Part shown: positions 1 to 7,627 of the stretch, piece by piece | Layout of the letters: each line of letters opens with the position of its first letter | Numbering within the stretch: position 1 is the first letter of the stretch | DNA from: Deltaproteobacteria bacterium CG_4_8_14_3_um_filter_43_13 | Lineage (GTDB): Bacteria > Desulfobacterota > UBA8473 | Direction of reading: 5' to 3' | Assembly: GCA_002782605.1 (NCBI GenBank) | Contig: PFIF01000281.1 | Span: 1 to 15,736 of the forward strand | DNA: 15,736 bases | The notes under the pieces: model-generated | The model's database searches: none | Seen by the model: the letters and a program-made list of their open reading frames with translations, nothing else | Told to the model about the DNA's origin: nothing | Position numbers and translations under genes: made by a program

Positions 1-165
1 ATTGACGATGAGGGTATCAAAAGAATCAGAGATTATTGTAAAGGGTATCTGGATTTGAAAAAGGACTCCGTAAGGATATACAAGGTCTGTAACCGCTGCA
101 TAAACAAAGTGATAATATCAGGACAAGGACTAAAAGTAACCCAACTGGATTACATGCTGGTATGA
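1..165 (+). CDS. cas2: Cas2-like CRISPR adaptation protein, 3' end only
   Basis: An open frame runs from the first base to TGA at 163-165 and encodes the last 54 residues of a protein whose start lies outside the window. The segment DSVRIYKVCNRC followed by a VIISGQG stretch matches the C-terminal part of Cas2, where a strand, a CxxC-type pair and a short tail follow the second helix. Cas2 is the non-catalytic dimeric core of the Cas1-Cas2 spacer integrase. The complete gene starting three bases after this stop has the same pattern (YFPVCEKC), so the two appear to be tandem, divergent Cas2 homologues. About 40 residues are missing, so a fusion to another Cas protein at the N terminus cannot be excluded. 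The family call is reasonably sure; the subtype is not determinable. Confidence 0.72.
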   Translation: MDDEGIKRIRDYCKGYLDLKKDSVRIYKVCNRCINKVIISGQGLKVTQLDYMLV

Positions 166-168
166 ACG

Positions 169-447
169 ATGAACATGATTGTGGCTTATGACATAGCAGA
201 TCCGAAACGTCTCAACAGAGTGGCAAAGATCATGCTTGACTACGGCGCCCGTGTGCAAAAGTCAATTTTTGAGGTAGCTGTAACAGGGGCTATATTTGCC
301 GAGATGAAAGCACGAATTGATAAGATCATTGTGTCTGATGAGGACGGTGTGAAGTACTTTCCAGTGTGTGAAAAATGCGCCGGCACAGTAGAGACAATAG
401 GTCAGGGGGGGTTTACCGATCCTGACCATGAATACTATATCTACTGA
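169..447 (+). CDS. cas2: CRISPR-associated endonuclease Cas2
   Basis: This 92-residue protein has the usual Cas2 length. The N terminus MIVAYDIADPKRLNRVAKI has the first beta strand ending in Asp (residue 8) and the DxxRLxRV helix start typical of Cas2. The second half carries GVKYFPVCEKC and a short acidic and aromatic tail. Cas2 dimers bridge two Cas1 dimers and position pre-spacers for integration at the leader end of the array. The start at 169 lies three bases after the preceding cas2-like stop, without a strong Shine-Dalgarno, so translation is probably coupled; a second in-frame ATG at 175 is possible. The array begins about 236 bp downstream on the same strand, the expected order for the end of a cas operon. 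Confidence 0.88.
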   Translation: MNMIVAYDIADPKRLNRVAKIMLDYGARVQKSIFEVAVTGAIFAEMKARIDKIIVSDEDGVKYFPVCEKCAGTVETIGQGGFTDPDHEYYIY

Positions 448-683
448 AACGCAGACCTTTGGCAAACATTCCATTAAAACTATATCTAATTGATTTTATT
501 GGTCTTTCTAAAAGGGTATTGACAGGGGTCTGCGTAATTACTAATTCAATTGGAATATCAATGGGTTATGAAGGTAAGAAATTCATGAAAGGAGGGATTT
601 TATGGTTTTGGGCGGATTCACGCAAAGAGGTATGCGGGAAATGAGAAAGAGTGGCTCACCAGTCAAAACTTTAGAGAAACGCC
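448..683 (+). promoter_or_regulatory. CRISPR leader region
   Basis: This stretch lies between the last cas2 and the first repeat, on the side expected for the leader given the repeat orientation. A 9-bp inverted repeat, ACGCAGACC (449-457) and GGTCTGCGT (527-535), spans its first half. A consensus -35 hexamer TTGACA sits at 519-524, but the matching -10 region (around 542-547, TAATTC) is weak. A ribosome-binding site and short reading frame occupy the last 100 bp and are listed separately. Leader function is inferred from position; the inverted repeat and the hexamer are read directly. Confidence 0.5.
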
Positions 684-694
684 GTAAGAACTGA
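602..694 (+). CDS. Possible 30-residue basic peptide in the CRISPR leader
   Basis: ATG at 602 is preceded by AAAGGAGGG (588-596) with a 5-nt gap, a textbook ribosome-binding site. The frame encodes 30 residues starting MVLGGFTQRG and ending in a Lys/Arg-rich tail (EKRRKN). It stops at TGA 692-694, inside the first CRISPR repeat. I recognise no family. It may be a real small protein, the decayed start of a gene truncated when the array formed, or chance. Only the strong Shine-Dalgarno and spacing support it. Confidence 0.25.
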   Translation: MVLGGFTQRGMREMRKSGSPVKTLEKRRKN

Positions 695-937
695 CCTGAT
701 TTACGAAGGGATTGCGACATAAGCTTTTGTTTAATTAAATTTTCTAACCCAACAGGTAAGAACTGACCTGATTTACGAAGGGATTGCGACGTTGTACTCT
801 GGCTCGTATCGCATCAGATCGGACTGGTAAGAACTGACCTGATTTACGAAGGGATTGCGACCAGTAAGCGCACCTAGAACAATAACAGCACTTATAACAA
901 TCGTAAGAACTGACCTGATTTACGAAGGGATTGCGAC
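684..937 (+). CRISPR. CRISPR array, four 35-nt repeats and three spacers
   Basis: Four identical 35-nt repeats lie at 684-718, 756-790, 827-861 and 903-937. Each begins GTAAGAACTGACC and ends GAAGGGATTGCGAC. Spacers are 719-755 (37 nt, AT-rich), 791-826 (36 nt) and 862-902 (41 nt). The 3' end ATTGCGAC resembles the ATTGAAAC-type 3' end that becomes the 8-nt crRNA 5' handle in many type I and III systems. This suggests transcription on the + strand with the leader on the cas2 side. No degenerate terminal repeat is seen: the last copy is perfect and the sequence after 937 does not resemble the repeat. I see no match between spacers and the rest of the window. Confidence 0.97.
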
Positions 938-1317
938 GGTAACCGTTTGAACGTGCAAACGTTAAACGGGAAACCACCGACACCAATAACCGAGTTTATC
1001 CATTGATTTTCCCTTGTCTTTTCCCATGAGTTTGCTATATTAACCTCAAGTCTAATTTGTTCCTCCTTTTTTACCCGAAAATCCCCAGGGAAAGGATAAC
1101 ATTGCCTGAATTTCACATCATTGATGCATTTGGGGGAGGAGCACCATCATCCCAGTGAACATGAGCACGACGATTTGCCCCATCACTCTCATAAATAACT
1201 AAAAAACGTTTTGAGCCCTCCTAAAGGTATTTTTGTTTGGACAACATCCTTAAAAATTGATAAGTATAAATTTTCGATTACAAGAGCAGTGCTGAAAAAA
1301 AGGTCGGAGGATTCTTC
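938..1317. other. Intergenic region between CRISPR array and transketolase
   Basis: No convincing gene is seen here. Just after the array lies a small hairpin, CGTTTG (944-949) with CAAACG (956-961). At 1124-1198 a 24-codon frame encodes a peptide with nine His residues (EEHHHPSEHEHDDLPHHSHK at its C-terminal end). It has no ribosome-binding site and could be the tail of a decayed metal-binding protein or chance. AT-rich sequence at 1225-1290 (TATAAA at 1265-1270) probably contains the transketolase promoter, but no good -35 is evident. Confidence 0.4.
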
Positions 1318-3336
1318 ATGAATAACGAGCAAAACACACTGGATCAACTTTGCATCAATACCATCCGCACACTGGCAATGGATGCTGTACAGGAGGCTAA
1401 TTCGGGTCATCCGGGTACACCGATGGCGCTTGCACCGCTGGCCTATGTTTTATGGACGAAGTTTCTGCGTTATAACCCCATCAATCCCCGGTGGTTTGAC
1501 CGCGATCGCTTCGTGCTTTCATGTGGCCATGCCTCAATGCTTCAATATGCCGTGCTGTATTTAACAGGATACACCCTGTCCCTTCAGGAGATTAAGAATT
1601 TTCGTCAGTGGGGCAGTAAAACGCCGGGGCATCCCGAATACGGTATCACGCCCGGTGTGGAAACAACTACAGGGCCCCTTGGCCAGGGTTTGATGAACGC
1701 CGCAGGCATGGCAATGGCCGAGGCAAATCTGGCGGCAATCTTCAACCGAGAAGGACACGAAATCATAGGTCATTATACATATGCATTTTGTGGTGACGGG
1801 GACTTGATGGAGGGGGCTTCCCATGAGGCAGCCTCCCTTGCAGGGCATCTGGGGCTTGCCAAACTCATCTGGATTTACGATGACAACCATATCAGCATTG
1901 AGGGGGATACTGCGCTGACATATTCGGATGACGTGGCAAAGCGCTTTGATGCCTACCACTGGCATGTACAAAACCTTGGCGATAAGGCCAACGATCTTAC
2001 CGCACTGGCCACAGCCCTTACCAGGGCAAAGGAAGAAAAGGAACGTCCATCCTTGATCATGGTTCGTTCCCATATCGGTTACGGATCTCCTAACCGTCAG
2101 AATACCAGGGAGGCACACGGCGAACCCCTGGGGGAAGAAGAGATAAGGTTAACAAAGAGATTTTACGGATGGCCTGAAAATGAGAAGTTTGTTGTCCCGG
2201 AACAGGTGCTGACCTGTATGCGGCAGGCCATAGAACGGGGCAAAAAGCTGGAGGAGAATTGGAACAAGAAGCATAGTGAGTATAAAAAGGCTTTTCCTGA
2301 TATGGCCAAACGGTTCGAAGCGGCGCTTAGCGGGGACATCCCCCCTGGCTGGGATAGTAACATCCCCCATTTCGGAAGCGCCGATGGCCCTATAGCTACC
2401 CGTGCTGCATCAGGAAAGGTCCTCAAAGCCTTTGCGGATAAAATCCCCTGGCTGATGGGGGGCAGTGCTGATCTGTCACCCTCCACAAAGACGCTTATCG
2501 ATGAATCACAGTACTTTGCCAGGGGTAGATACACCGTCCGCAACATTGCATGGGGTGTGCGGGAGCACAATATGTGCGCTGCATGTTCAGGCATGGCACT
2601 CCATGGAGGAGTGCGTCCTTATGCGGCCACATTTTTCATCTTCACCGACTATGCACGGCCCGCCATTCGACTGGCGGCAATGATGGGGCTGCCTGTAATC
2701 TATGTTATGACTCACGATTCTATCGCAGTGGGAGAAGATGGGCCTACCCATCAACCCGTTGAACAATTAGCCTCTCTGCGAGCCATACCGAATATCTGCA
2801 TCATTCGTCCTGCGGATGCCAATGAGGTTGCCTATGCCTGGCGGGCCGCCATAACGCGCAGGCATGGCCCCACCATGCTGGTTTTGTCTCGGCAGTCTCT
2901 ACCTGTTTTTGACCGTAGTAAAATGACCAGTGCCGAAGAATTGCTTAAAGGGGCCTATGTCCTGTCCAGGGAAAAAGGGACAGTACCCGATATGATTCTT
3001 ATAGCCACGGGTTCTGAGGTGCAGTTGATCGTTGACGCACAGGAAAAGCTGGCTTCGGACAAAATTGATTCCAGGGTTGTGAGCATGCCCAGTTGGGAGC
3101 TATTCATGGAACAGCCGCAAAGCTACCGTGATGAAGTTCTGCCTCCTGAAGTAAAGGCACGACTGGCCGTCGAGGCAGGCTCGCCCCAGGGCTGGCGCGA
3201 CTGGGTTGGAGATGGCGGTGACGTCATAGGCATCACGAAATTCGGCGCCAGCGCACCTTATAAGGAAAACTTCAAACATTACGGATTCACCCTTGAAAAC
3301 GTCGAGGCGCGGGCAAAAATGCTGATTGGGAAATGA
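1318..3336 (+). CDS. tkt: Transketolase
   Basis: Transketolase transfers a two-carbon ketol unit between sugar phosphates, using thiamine diphosphate and a divalent cation, in the cytoplasmic non-oxidative pentose phosphate pathway. The 672-residue length is normal for a full single-chain enzyme. The N-terminal domain has SGHPGTPMALAPL (residues 29-41) and the cofactor-binding GDGDLMEGASHE (159-170). The middle pyrimidine-binding domain has WGVREHNM and FFIFTDYARPAIR, then THDSIAVGEDGPTHQPVEQ. A C-terminal domain follows. ATG 1318 is preceded by TCGGAGG (1304-1310), which fixes the start. The transaldolase/isomerase fusion follows 115 bp downstream on the same strand, so the two probably work in one operon. 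The spacer between them carries a complex hairpin that could affect relative expression. Confidence 0.98.
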   Translation: MNNEQNTLDQLCINTIRTLAMDAVQEANSGHPGTPMALAPLAYVLWTKFLRYNPINPRWFDRDRFVLSCGHASMLQYAVLYLTGYTLSLQEIKNFRQWGSKTPGHPEYGITPGVETTTGPLGQGLMNAAGMAMAEANLAAIFNREGHEIIGHYTYAFCGDGDLMEGASHEAASLAGHLGLAKLIWIYDDNHISIEGDTALTYSDDVAKRFDAYHWHVQNLGDKANDLTALATALTRAKEEKERPSLIMVRSHIGYGSPNRQNTREAHGEPLGEEEIRLTKRFYGWPENEKFVVPEQVLTCMRQAIERGKKLEENWNKKHSEYKKAFPDMAKRFEAALSGDIPPGWDSNIPHFGSADGPIATRAASGKVLKAFADKIPWLMGGSADLSPSTKTLIDESQYFARGRYTVRNIAWGVREHNMCAACSGMALHGGVRPYAATFFIFTDYARPAIRLAAMMGLPVIYVMTHDSIAVGEDGPTHQPVEQLASLRAIPNICIIRPADANEVAYAWRAAITRRHGPTMLVLSRQSLPVFDRSKMTSAEELLKGAYVLSREKGTVPDMILIATGSEVQLIVDAQEKLASDKIDSRVVSMPSWELFMEQPQSYRDEVLPPEVKARLAVEAGSPQGWRDWVGDGGDVIGITKFGASAPYKENFKHYGFTLENVEARAKMLIGK

Positions 3337-3340
3337 CGAG

Positions 3341-3425
3341 TAACTACTCAGGTAGATAGACTGAAGGTGGAAGACTGTTAGTCCGCCTCTGGCGGATTCA
3401 ACCTTCAGCCTAAACACCCGAGTGT
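3341..3425. repeat. Nested hairpin / palindromic element between tkt and tal-pgi
   Basis: Three nested stems are visible. CTGAAGGT (3361-3368) pairs with ACCTTCAG (3401-3408). Inside it TCCGCC (3382-3387) pairs with GGCGGA (3391-3396). Outside, ACTCAGGT (3346-3353) faces ACCCGAGT (3416-3423) with one mismatch. There is no T-run, so it is not a simple intrinsic terminator. The word AACTACTCAGG at its left edge also occurs, with the same outward orientation, at the right end of the long palindrome at 7628-7750. This suggests a dispersed repeat family. Confidence 0.65.
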
Positions 3426-3451
3426 GATTTATTAAGAAAGAAGGAGCGACA

Positions 3452-6322
3452 ATGAACCCTCTGCTGCAACTCATTGAATATGGCCAGAGCTGCTGGCTGG
3501 ACAACCTCACCCGTCGAATGATCAGGAGCGGTGAATTAAAACGTCGGGTTGATGAACAGGGGCTCCGTGGCGTCACATCTAATCCGGCAATCTTTAATAA
3601 CGCCATCTCCGGCAGCAACGATTATGATGACCAGATCAGGGAACTAGTGGATAAGGGGCTGCAAATACACGAGATTTACGAACAGCTTGTGGTCACAGAT
3701 ATCCGGGAAGCCTGCGATGTGCTCCGGCCTGTTTACGACGAGTCGGATGGTATCGATGGCTTCATCAGCCTCGAGGTTTCGCCTTACCTGGCACACGATA
3801 CCGAGGGCACTAGGATCGAGGGTAGACGCCTCTTCCAGACTGTAGACCGTCCGAATCTGCTTATTAAAGTTCCTGGGACGCCCGCTGGCATTCCTGCCAT
3901 TGAGGAGATGCTGTATGAGGGGATCAATATCAATGTCACCCTGCTCTTTTCAATTCAGAGTTACGAGGCTGTGGCAGAAGCATACATCAGGGCGTTGGAG
4001 AGACGTCTGGCCGGAGGTAAGCCTGTGAAGAACACTGCATCGGTTGCCAGTTTCTTTTTAAGCCGCCTCGACGTCCTCACTGATCAACTCTTAGGTCATC
4101 GGATACGGTCTGGAGTCAGTGCAGGCAAGGAACCCAAACCCCATGAGTTGTTGGGTAAGTTTGCCAATGCAAATGCAAAGCTGGCATATCAGAGCTTTAA
4201 GCAGATTCTTGCCAGCGATCGCTGGAAGAAATTAGAGGAAAAAGGAGCCAGGGTTCAACGTCTGCTCTGGGCCAGCACCAGCACCAAGAATCCCCTATAC
4301 AGAGACGTATGCTATGTGGAGCCTCTCATTGGTACCCATACGGTGAATACCATGCCTGACGAAACCATTGAGGCGTTTGCCGATCATGGCATAATCGTAA
4401 AAAATTCCGTTGAAATGGATGTGAATGAGTCCCAAAACGTCTTGAAAAATCTCAGGAAAGTGGGACTGAATCCTGACTTTATTACTCAACAGCTCCTTGA
4501 TGAGGGTGTTCAAAAGTTTATCGACCCCTTCGATAAACTCATGACGACCATTGCGGAAAAGCGTCTGCATTTTCTTGGCAAAAATCACGACAGCCAGACT
4601 TTTGCATTGGGTAAATCCAAGGGGGCTGTTCAATCGGCCCTTGATTCCCTCAGAAGCCGCCAGTTTCCTCAGCGAATCTTCGAGGGTGATCCGTCTCTCT
4701 GGCCGTCCGAACCTGGAGATGGAGAAAAGATTAAAAATCGTCTTGGCTGGTTAAACAGCATCGGAGTCTTTCGTGAAAGGGTAGCCGAGATCAAAGAGTT
4801 CGCCTCCGAGATAAAGGGAGCCGGATTCCTCCATGTGGTGCTTCTCGGCATGGGTGGAAGCAGCCTTTGCCCTGAGGTATGCCGGGAGACCTTTGTCTCC
4901 TGTAAGGGCTGGCCTCAATTGACTGTCTTAGACAATACCGACCCTGCTGCAGTAAAGGGTATAGTTTCCCAGGTTGATTTAGAGAAAACCCTCTTTGTCG
5001 TTGCCAGCAAGTCTGGTACCACGGGCGAGACACTGAGTTTTTACAACTATTTTTATGAACTTGTGAAAAACCAGGTCAAGGGGGAGCCAGGGCACCATTT
5101 TATAGCTATTACAGACCCTGCAACACCCCTGGTGGCTGAAGCTCAAAAAAGGCGCTTTCGCAGATGCTTTGAAAACCAGGAGGATATCGGAGGACGCTTT
5201 TCGGCGTTGTCGTATTTCGGGTTAGTACCAATGTGCCTGATGGGTATGGACATCGATTTGTTTCTAGATCGGGCGAAGCAAATGCAGTATAGCTGCGGCC
5301 CATATGTGCCTGCTGCAGCTAACCCAGCTGTTCAACTGGGAACCATACTGGGGATCCAACACCAGCTAGGACGCGATAAGGTGACCTTTGTAATCTCTGA
5401 GCCCATCCGTACATTTGGGTACTGGGTCGAACAGTTGCTGGCTGAGAGCACCGGAAAAGATGGTTTTGGCATTGTACCAATTGAGGGTGAGCCCCTCGGT
5501 TCCCCTAGTATATATAGCAATGATCGGATATTCGTATACATGCATACAATGGATAGTAATAAAGAGGATATTGAAGAGAGGTTACTTGCTCTGGAGGTGG
5601 CGGGCCATCCTGTCATCCGTATAGAAGTTAGGGATAAGATGAATCTTGGGGCAGAATTTTTCCGTTGGGAACTGGCCACTGCCACTGCTGGCTCTATCAT
5701 GGGAGTCAATCCCTTTGATGAGCCGAACGTTGCCGAGAGCAAACAAAATACCCATGACCTTTTAGACGAGTGGAGGCAAAAAGGGCAGTTCAATGAAGGT
5801 TACCCTGCTTTTGAGGAGAGCGGCATCTCTATCCACTGTGATCCGACTCAGAAATGGTTCCATAAAATCGAAGGTAAATCGGTATTAGATTTTCTCAGAT
5901 CCTTTGTGGGATTGGCTAAGCCTCCTGACTACATCGCATTGCTTCCGTATTTTCTGAGAACACCTGAACGACATAATTTCCTGCAATCCATACGATTGTC
6001 GCTTCGCGACCGCTTAAAGGTTGCCACCACACTGGGATATGGCCCCCGTTATCTTCACTCGACAGGACAACTCCACAAAGGCGGCCCGAACACAGGGGTG
6101 TTTATAATCTTGACTGCCGATGGAACAGAAGACATTGCCATCCCACGCCAGCAATACGGCTTTGCTACGTTGCAGCGAGCGCAGGCTCTGGGCGATTTCC
6201 ACTCACTCAAGAACAAAAAACGCCGCGTAATTCGCATTCATTTGAGTAGCCAAATCGAGGGCGGGCTTAAGCTGCTGGCCGAGAGGATACTTCAGCCCAG
6301 CAATAATCGTTTGTTATCCTGA
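3452..6322 (+). CDS. tal-pgi: Bifunctional transaldolase / glucose-6-phosphate isomerase
   Basis: The 956-residue protein is a fusion. Residues 1 to about 375 are transaldolase: WLDNLTRRMI, the VTSNPAIF strand (41-48) and LLIKVPGTPAGIPAI with the Schiff-base Lys at 139. It moves a dihydroxyacetone unit between sugar phosphates. Residues from about 385 to the end are phosphoglucose isomerase, which interconverts glucose-6-phosphate and fructose-6-phosphate. That half shows GMGGSSL (466-472), SKSGTTGET (519-527), IGGRFSALS (579-587) and, near the C terminus, HSTGQLHKGGPNTG. Both sets of core motifs appear intact. Such fusions are known in several bacterial phyla. ATG 3452 follows AAGGAG (3441-3446). 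Transketolase is immediately upstream, so the three activities are likely co-expressed. The last 9 nt overlap the end of the convergent fabF gene. Confidence 0.97.
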   Translation: MNPLLQLIEYGQSCWLDNLTRRMIRSGELKRRVDEQGLRGVTSNPAIFNNAISGSNDYDDQIRELVDKGLQIHEIYEQLVVTDIREACDVLRPVYDESDGIDGFISLEVSPYLAHDTEGTRIEGRRLFQTVDRPNLLIKVPGTPAGIPAIEEMLYEGININVTLLFSIQSYEAVAEAYIRALERRLAGGKPVKNTASVASFFLSRLDVLTDQLLGHRIRSGVSAGKEPKPHELLGKFANANAKLAYQSFKQILASDRWKKLEEKGARVQRLLWASTSTKNPLYRDVCYVEPLIGTHTVNTMPDETIEAFADHGIIVKNSVEMDVNESQNVLKNLRKVGLNPDFITQQLLDEGVQKFIDPFDKLMTTIAEKRLHFLGKNHDSQTFALGKSKGAVQSALDSLRSRQFPQRIFEGDPSLWPSEPGDGEKIKNRLGWLNSIGVFRERVAEIKEFASEIKGAGFLHVVLLGMGGSSLCPEVCRETFVSCKGWPQLTVLDNTDPAAVKGIVSQVDLEKTLFVVASKSGTTGETLSFYNYFYELVKNQVKGEPGHHFIAITDPATPLVAEAQKRRFRRCFENQEDIGGRFSALSYFGLVPMCLMGMDIDLFLDRAKQMQYSCGPYVPAAANPAVQLGTILGIQHQLGRDKVTFVISEPIRTFGYWVEQLLAESTGKDGFGIVPIEGEPLGSPSIYSNDRIFVYMHTMDSNKEDIEERLLALEVAGHPVIRIEVRDKMNLGAEFFRWELATATAGSIMGVNPFDEPNVAESKQNTHDLLDEWRQKGQFNEGYPAFEESGISIHCDPTQKWFHKIEGKSVLDFLRSFVGLAKPPDYIALLPYFLRTPERHNFLQSIRLSLRDRLKVATTLGYGPRYLHSTGQLHKGGPNTGVFIILTADGTEDIAIPRQQYGFATLQRAQALGDFHSLKNKKRRVIRIHLSSQIEGGLKLLAERILQPSNNRLLS

Positions 6323-7555
6323 AAATGCTTTAAATAGAATACTTCCATTGACTCCGCCAAATCCAAATGAATTAGATAAGGCTGCCCTTACCTCTCTCTT
6401 CTCAGCCACATTAGGGATGTAGTTAAGGTCACAATCTGGGTCTGGATTCTCATAATTTATAGTAGGCGGAACCGTTCCATTATAAATGGTTAATACGGTA
6501 AAGACTGCCTCTACCCCTCCTGATGCACCCATCAAATGTCCTATCATCGATTTATTGGAACTAATCGCCAGATTGTAGGCATGTTTTCCAAATACCTTCT
6601 TTATCGCCAGTGTTTCTGATCTGTCATTATAGACGGTTGATGTACCATGGGCATTTATATAATCAACCTCTTCCAGATGGATCTCTGCATCGTCAAGGGC
6701 TATTTGCATGCATCTGGCAGCCTCTATCCCTTCTGGATGAGGGCTCACTATATGGTAGGCATCGGATGTCATTCCATAGCCCCCAATTTCTGCATAAATT
6801 CTGGCATTGCGCGACAGAGCATGGTTTAATTCCTCCAAAACCAGAAGCCCGGCCCCCTCACTCAGTATAAACCCGTCCCGATCTCTATCAAAAGGTCTAC
6901 TTGCCTTCTTTGGTTCCTGGTTTCGGCAGGAAAGGGCTTTTATATTACACAGAGCGGCCAGGATAAGGGGGGTAGTAATGTTCTCGGCTCCTCCAGCGAT
7001 CATCACATCGGCATCACCCCTCTGGATTATCTTTAATGAGCCACCTATGGCGTGTGCCCCTGCGGCGCATGCATCTGCTGAGCAGGCATTTGGCCCCGTT
7101 GCTTTCAGGTGAATGGCTACTTGACTCGCTGCCAGATTTGGGATAGCGGAAGGAATGAGGAAAGGAGAAATCTTCTTGTATCCTTTCTCCTCTAAGACCT
7201 TCAAGCCCCTGTCATATGCAGGAATGCCCCCCCATACAGTACCGATAAATACTCCCATTCTATGGGCGTCGGCATTTCCCATTTTCAAACCCGAATCCTC
7301 TACCGCCATCATGGCGGTGGCCACAGCATATTGAATAAAGGTATCCATCCTCTTTGCAAACTTGGCATCGATAAAATCCACGGGATTAAAATCATGGATT
7401 TCTCCTGCTATCTGACACGGAAAGGGCGATGGATCAAAGTTCGTGATTCTGCATATCCCCGACTCCCCTTTGCATATTCTTTCCCAATTCCTATCTAACC
7501 CCACACCCAAGGGGGTTATAGCCCCCATACCCGTTATAACTACCCTTCTCTTCAA
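6314..7555 (-). CDS. fabF: 3-oxoacyl-[acyl-carrier-protein] synthase II (FabF type)
   Basis: This condensing enzyme elongates acyl-ACP with malonyl-ACP in cytoplasmic fatty acid synthesis. With a TTG start at 7555 the protein is 413 residues. Its catalytic residues then fall at the standard FabF numbers: Cys163 in ACSADACAAG, His303 in NAHGTST, Lys335 and His340 in SNKSMIGHLMGASG. The glycine-rich C-terminal NSFGFGGVNG is also present. The TTG is preceded on the minus strand by GGGAGGT (7561-7567) with a 5-nt gap. An ATG 18 codons upstream would add a tail absent from the family and lacks such a site. No acpP, fabD or fabG is adjacent, so it may be an extra synthase with a special chain-length role. 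It converges on tal-pgi with a 9-nt overlap. Confidence 0.94.
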   Translation of the reverse strand: MKRRVVITGMGAITPLGVGLDRNWERICKGESGICRITNFDPSPFPCQIAGEIHDFNPVDFIDAKFAKRMDTFIQYAVATAMMAVEDSGLKMGNADAHRMGVFIGTVWGGIPAYDRGLKVLEEKGYKKISPFLIPSAIPNLAASQVAIHLKATGPNACSADACAAGAHAIGGSLKIIQRGDADVMIAGGAENITTPLILAALCNIKALSCRNQEPKKASRPFDRDRDGFILSEGAGLLVLEELNHALSRNARIYAEIGGYGMTSDAYHIVSPHPEGIEAARCMQIALDDAEIHLEEVDYINAHGTSTVYNDRSETLAIKKVFGKHAYNLAISSNKSMIGHLMGASGGVEAVFTVLTIYNGTVPPTINYENPDPDCDLNYIPNVAEKREVRAALSNSFGFGGVNGSILFKAFSG

Positions 7556-7579
7556 TGGTAACCTCCCATAATATATCCC

Positions 7580-7609
7580 ATAGTAGATAGCCAACTGCCT
7601 GGATGACAA
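7580..7609 (-). promoter_or_regulatory. Candidate sigma-70 promoter for fabF
   Basis: On the minus strand TTGTCA (7604-7609) and TACTAT (7580-7585) are separated by 18 nt and lie just upstream of the fabF ribosome-binding site. The -35 matches five of six consensus bases and the -10 four of six. This is a reasonable but unproven promoter giving a short untranslated leader. Confidence 0.4.
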
Positions 7610-7627
7610 CGAACCATGTATATATAT

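Noticed and set aside
744..1116. Minus-strand reading frames of 80 and 74 codons across the CRISPR array
   Set aside because: They repeat the same peptide because they read through the CRISPR repeats; no family resemblance. An AAGGAGGAAC-like site near 1056-1068 on that strand has no suitable start codon after it.
1561..2118. 185-codon minus-strand frame opposite transketolase
   Set aside because: It lies entirely within the conserved tkt coding sequence, has no recognisable family and reads as an antisense shadow.
3100..3618. 172-codon minus-strand frame across the tkt / tal-pgi junction
   Set aside because: It overlaps two strong genes and the hairpin element, and the peptide has no family features.
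1502..4224. GCGATCGC octamers (near 1503 and 4217) resembling cyanobacterial HIP1
   Set aside because: Only two copies, both inside coding sequence, far from the density seen in cyanobacteria.
5332..5793. 153-codon minus-strand frame inside the isomerase half of the fusion
   Set aside because: Shadow of conserved isomerase coding sequence.
7556..7609. 18-codon N-terminal extension of FabF from an upstream ATG
   Set aside because: The added peptide is not family-like and has no ribosome-binding site, whereas TTG at 7555 has GGGAGGT at ideal distance and gives standard FabF residue numbering.
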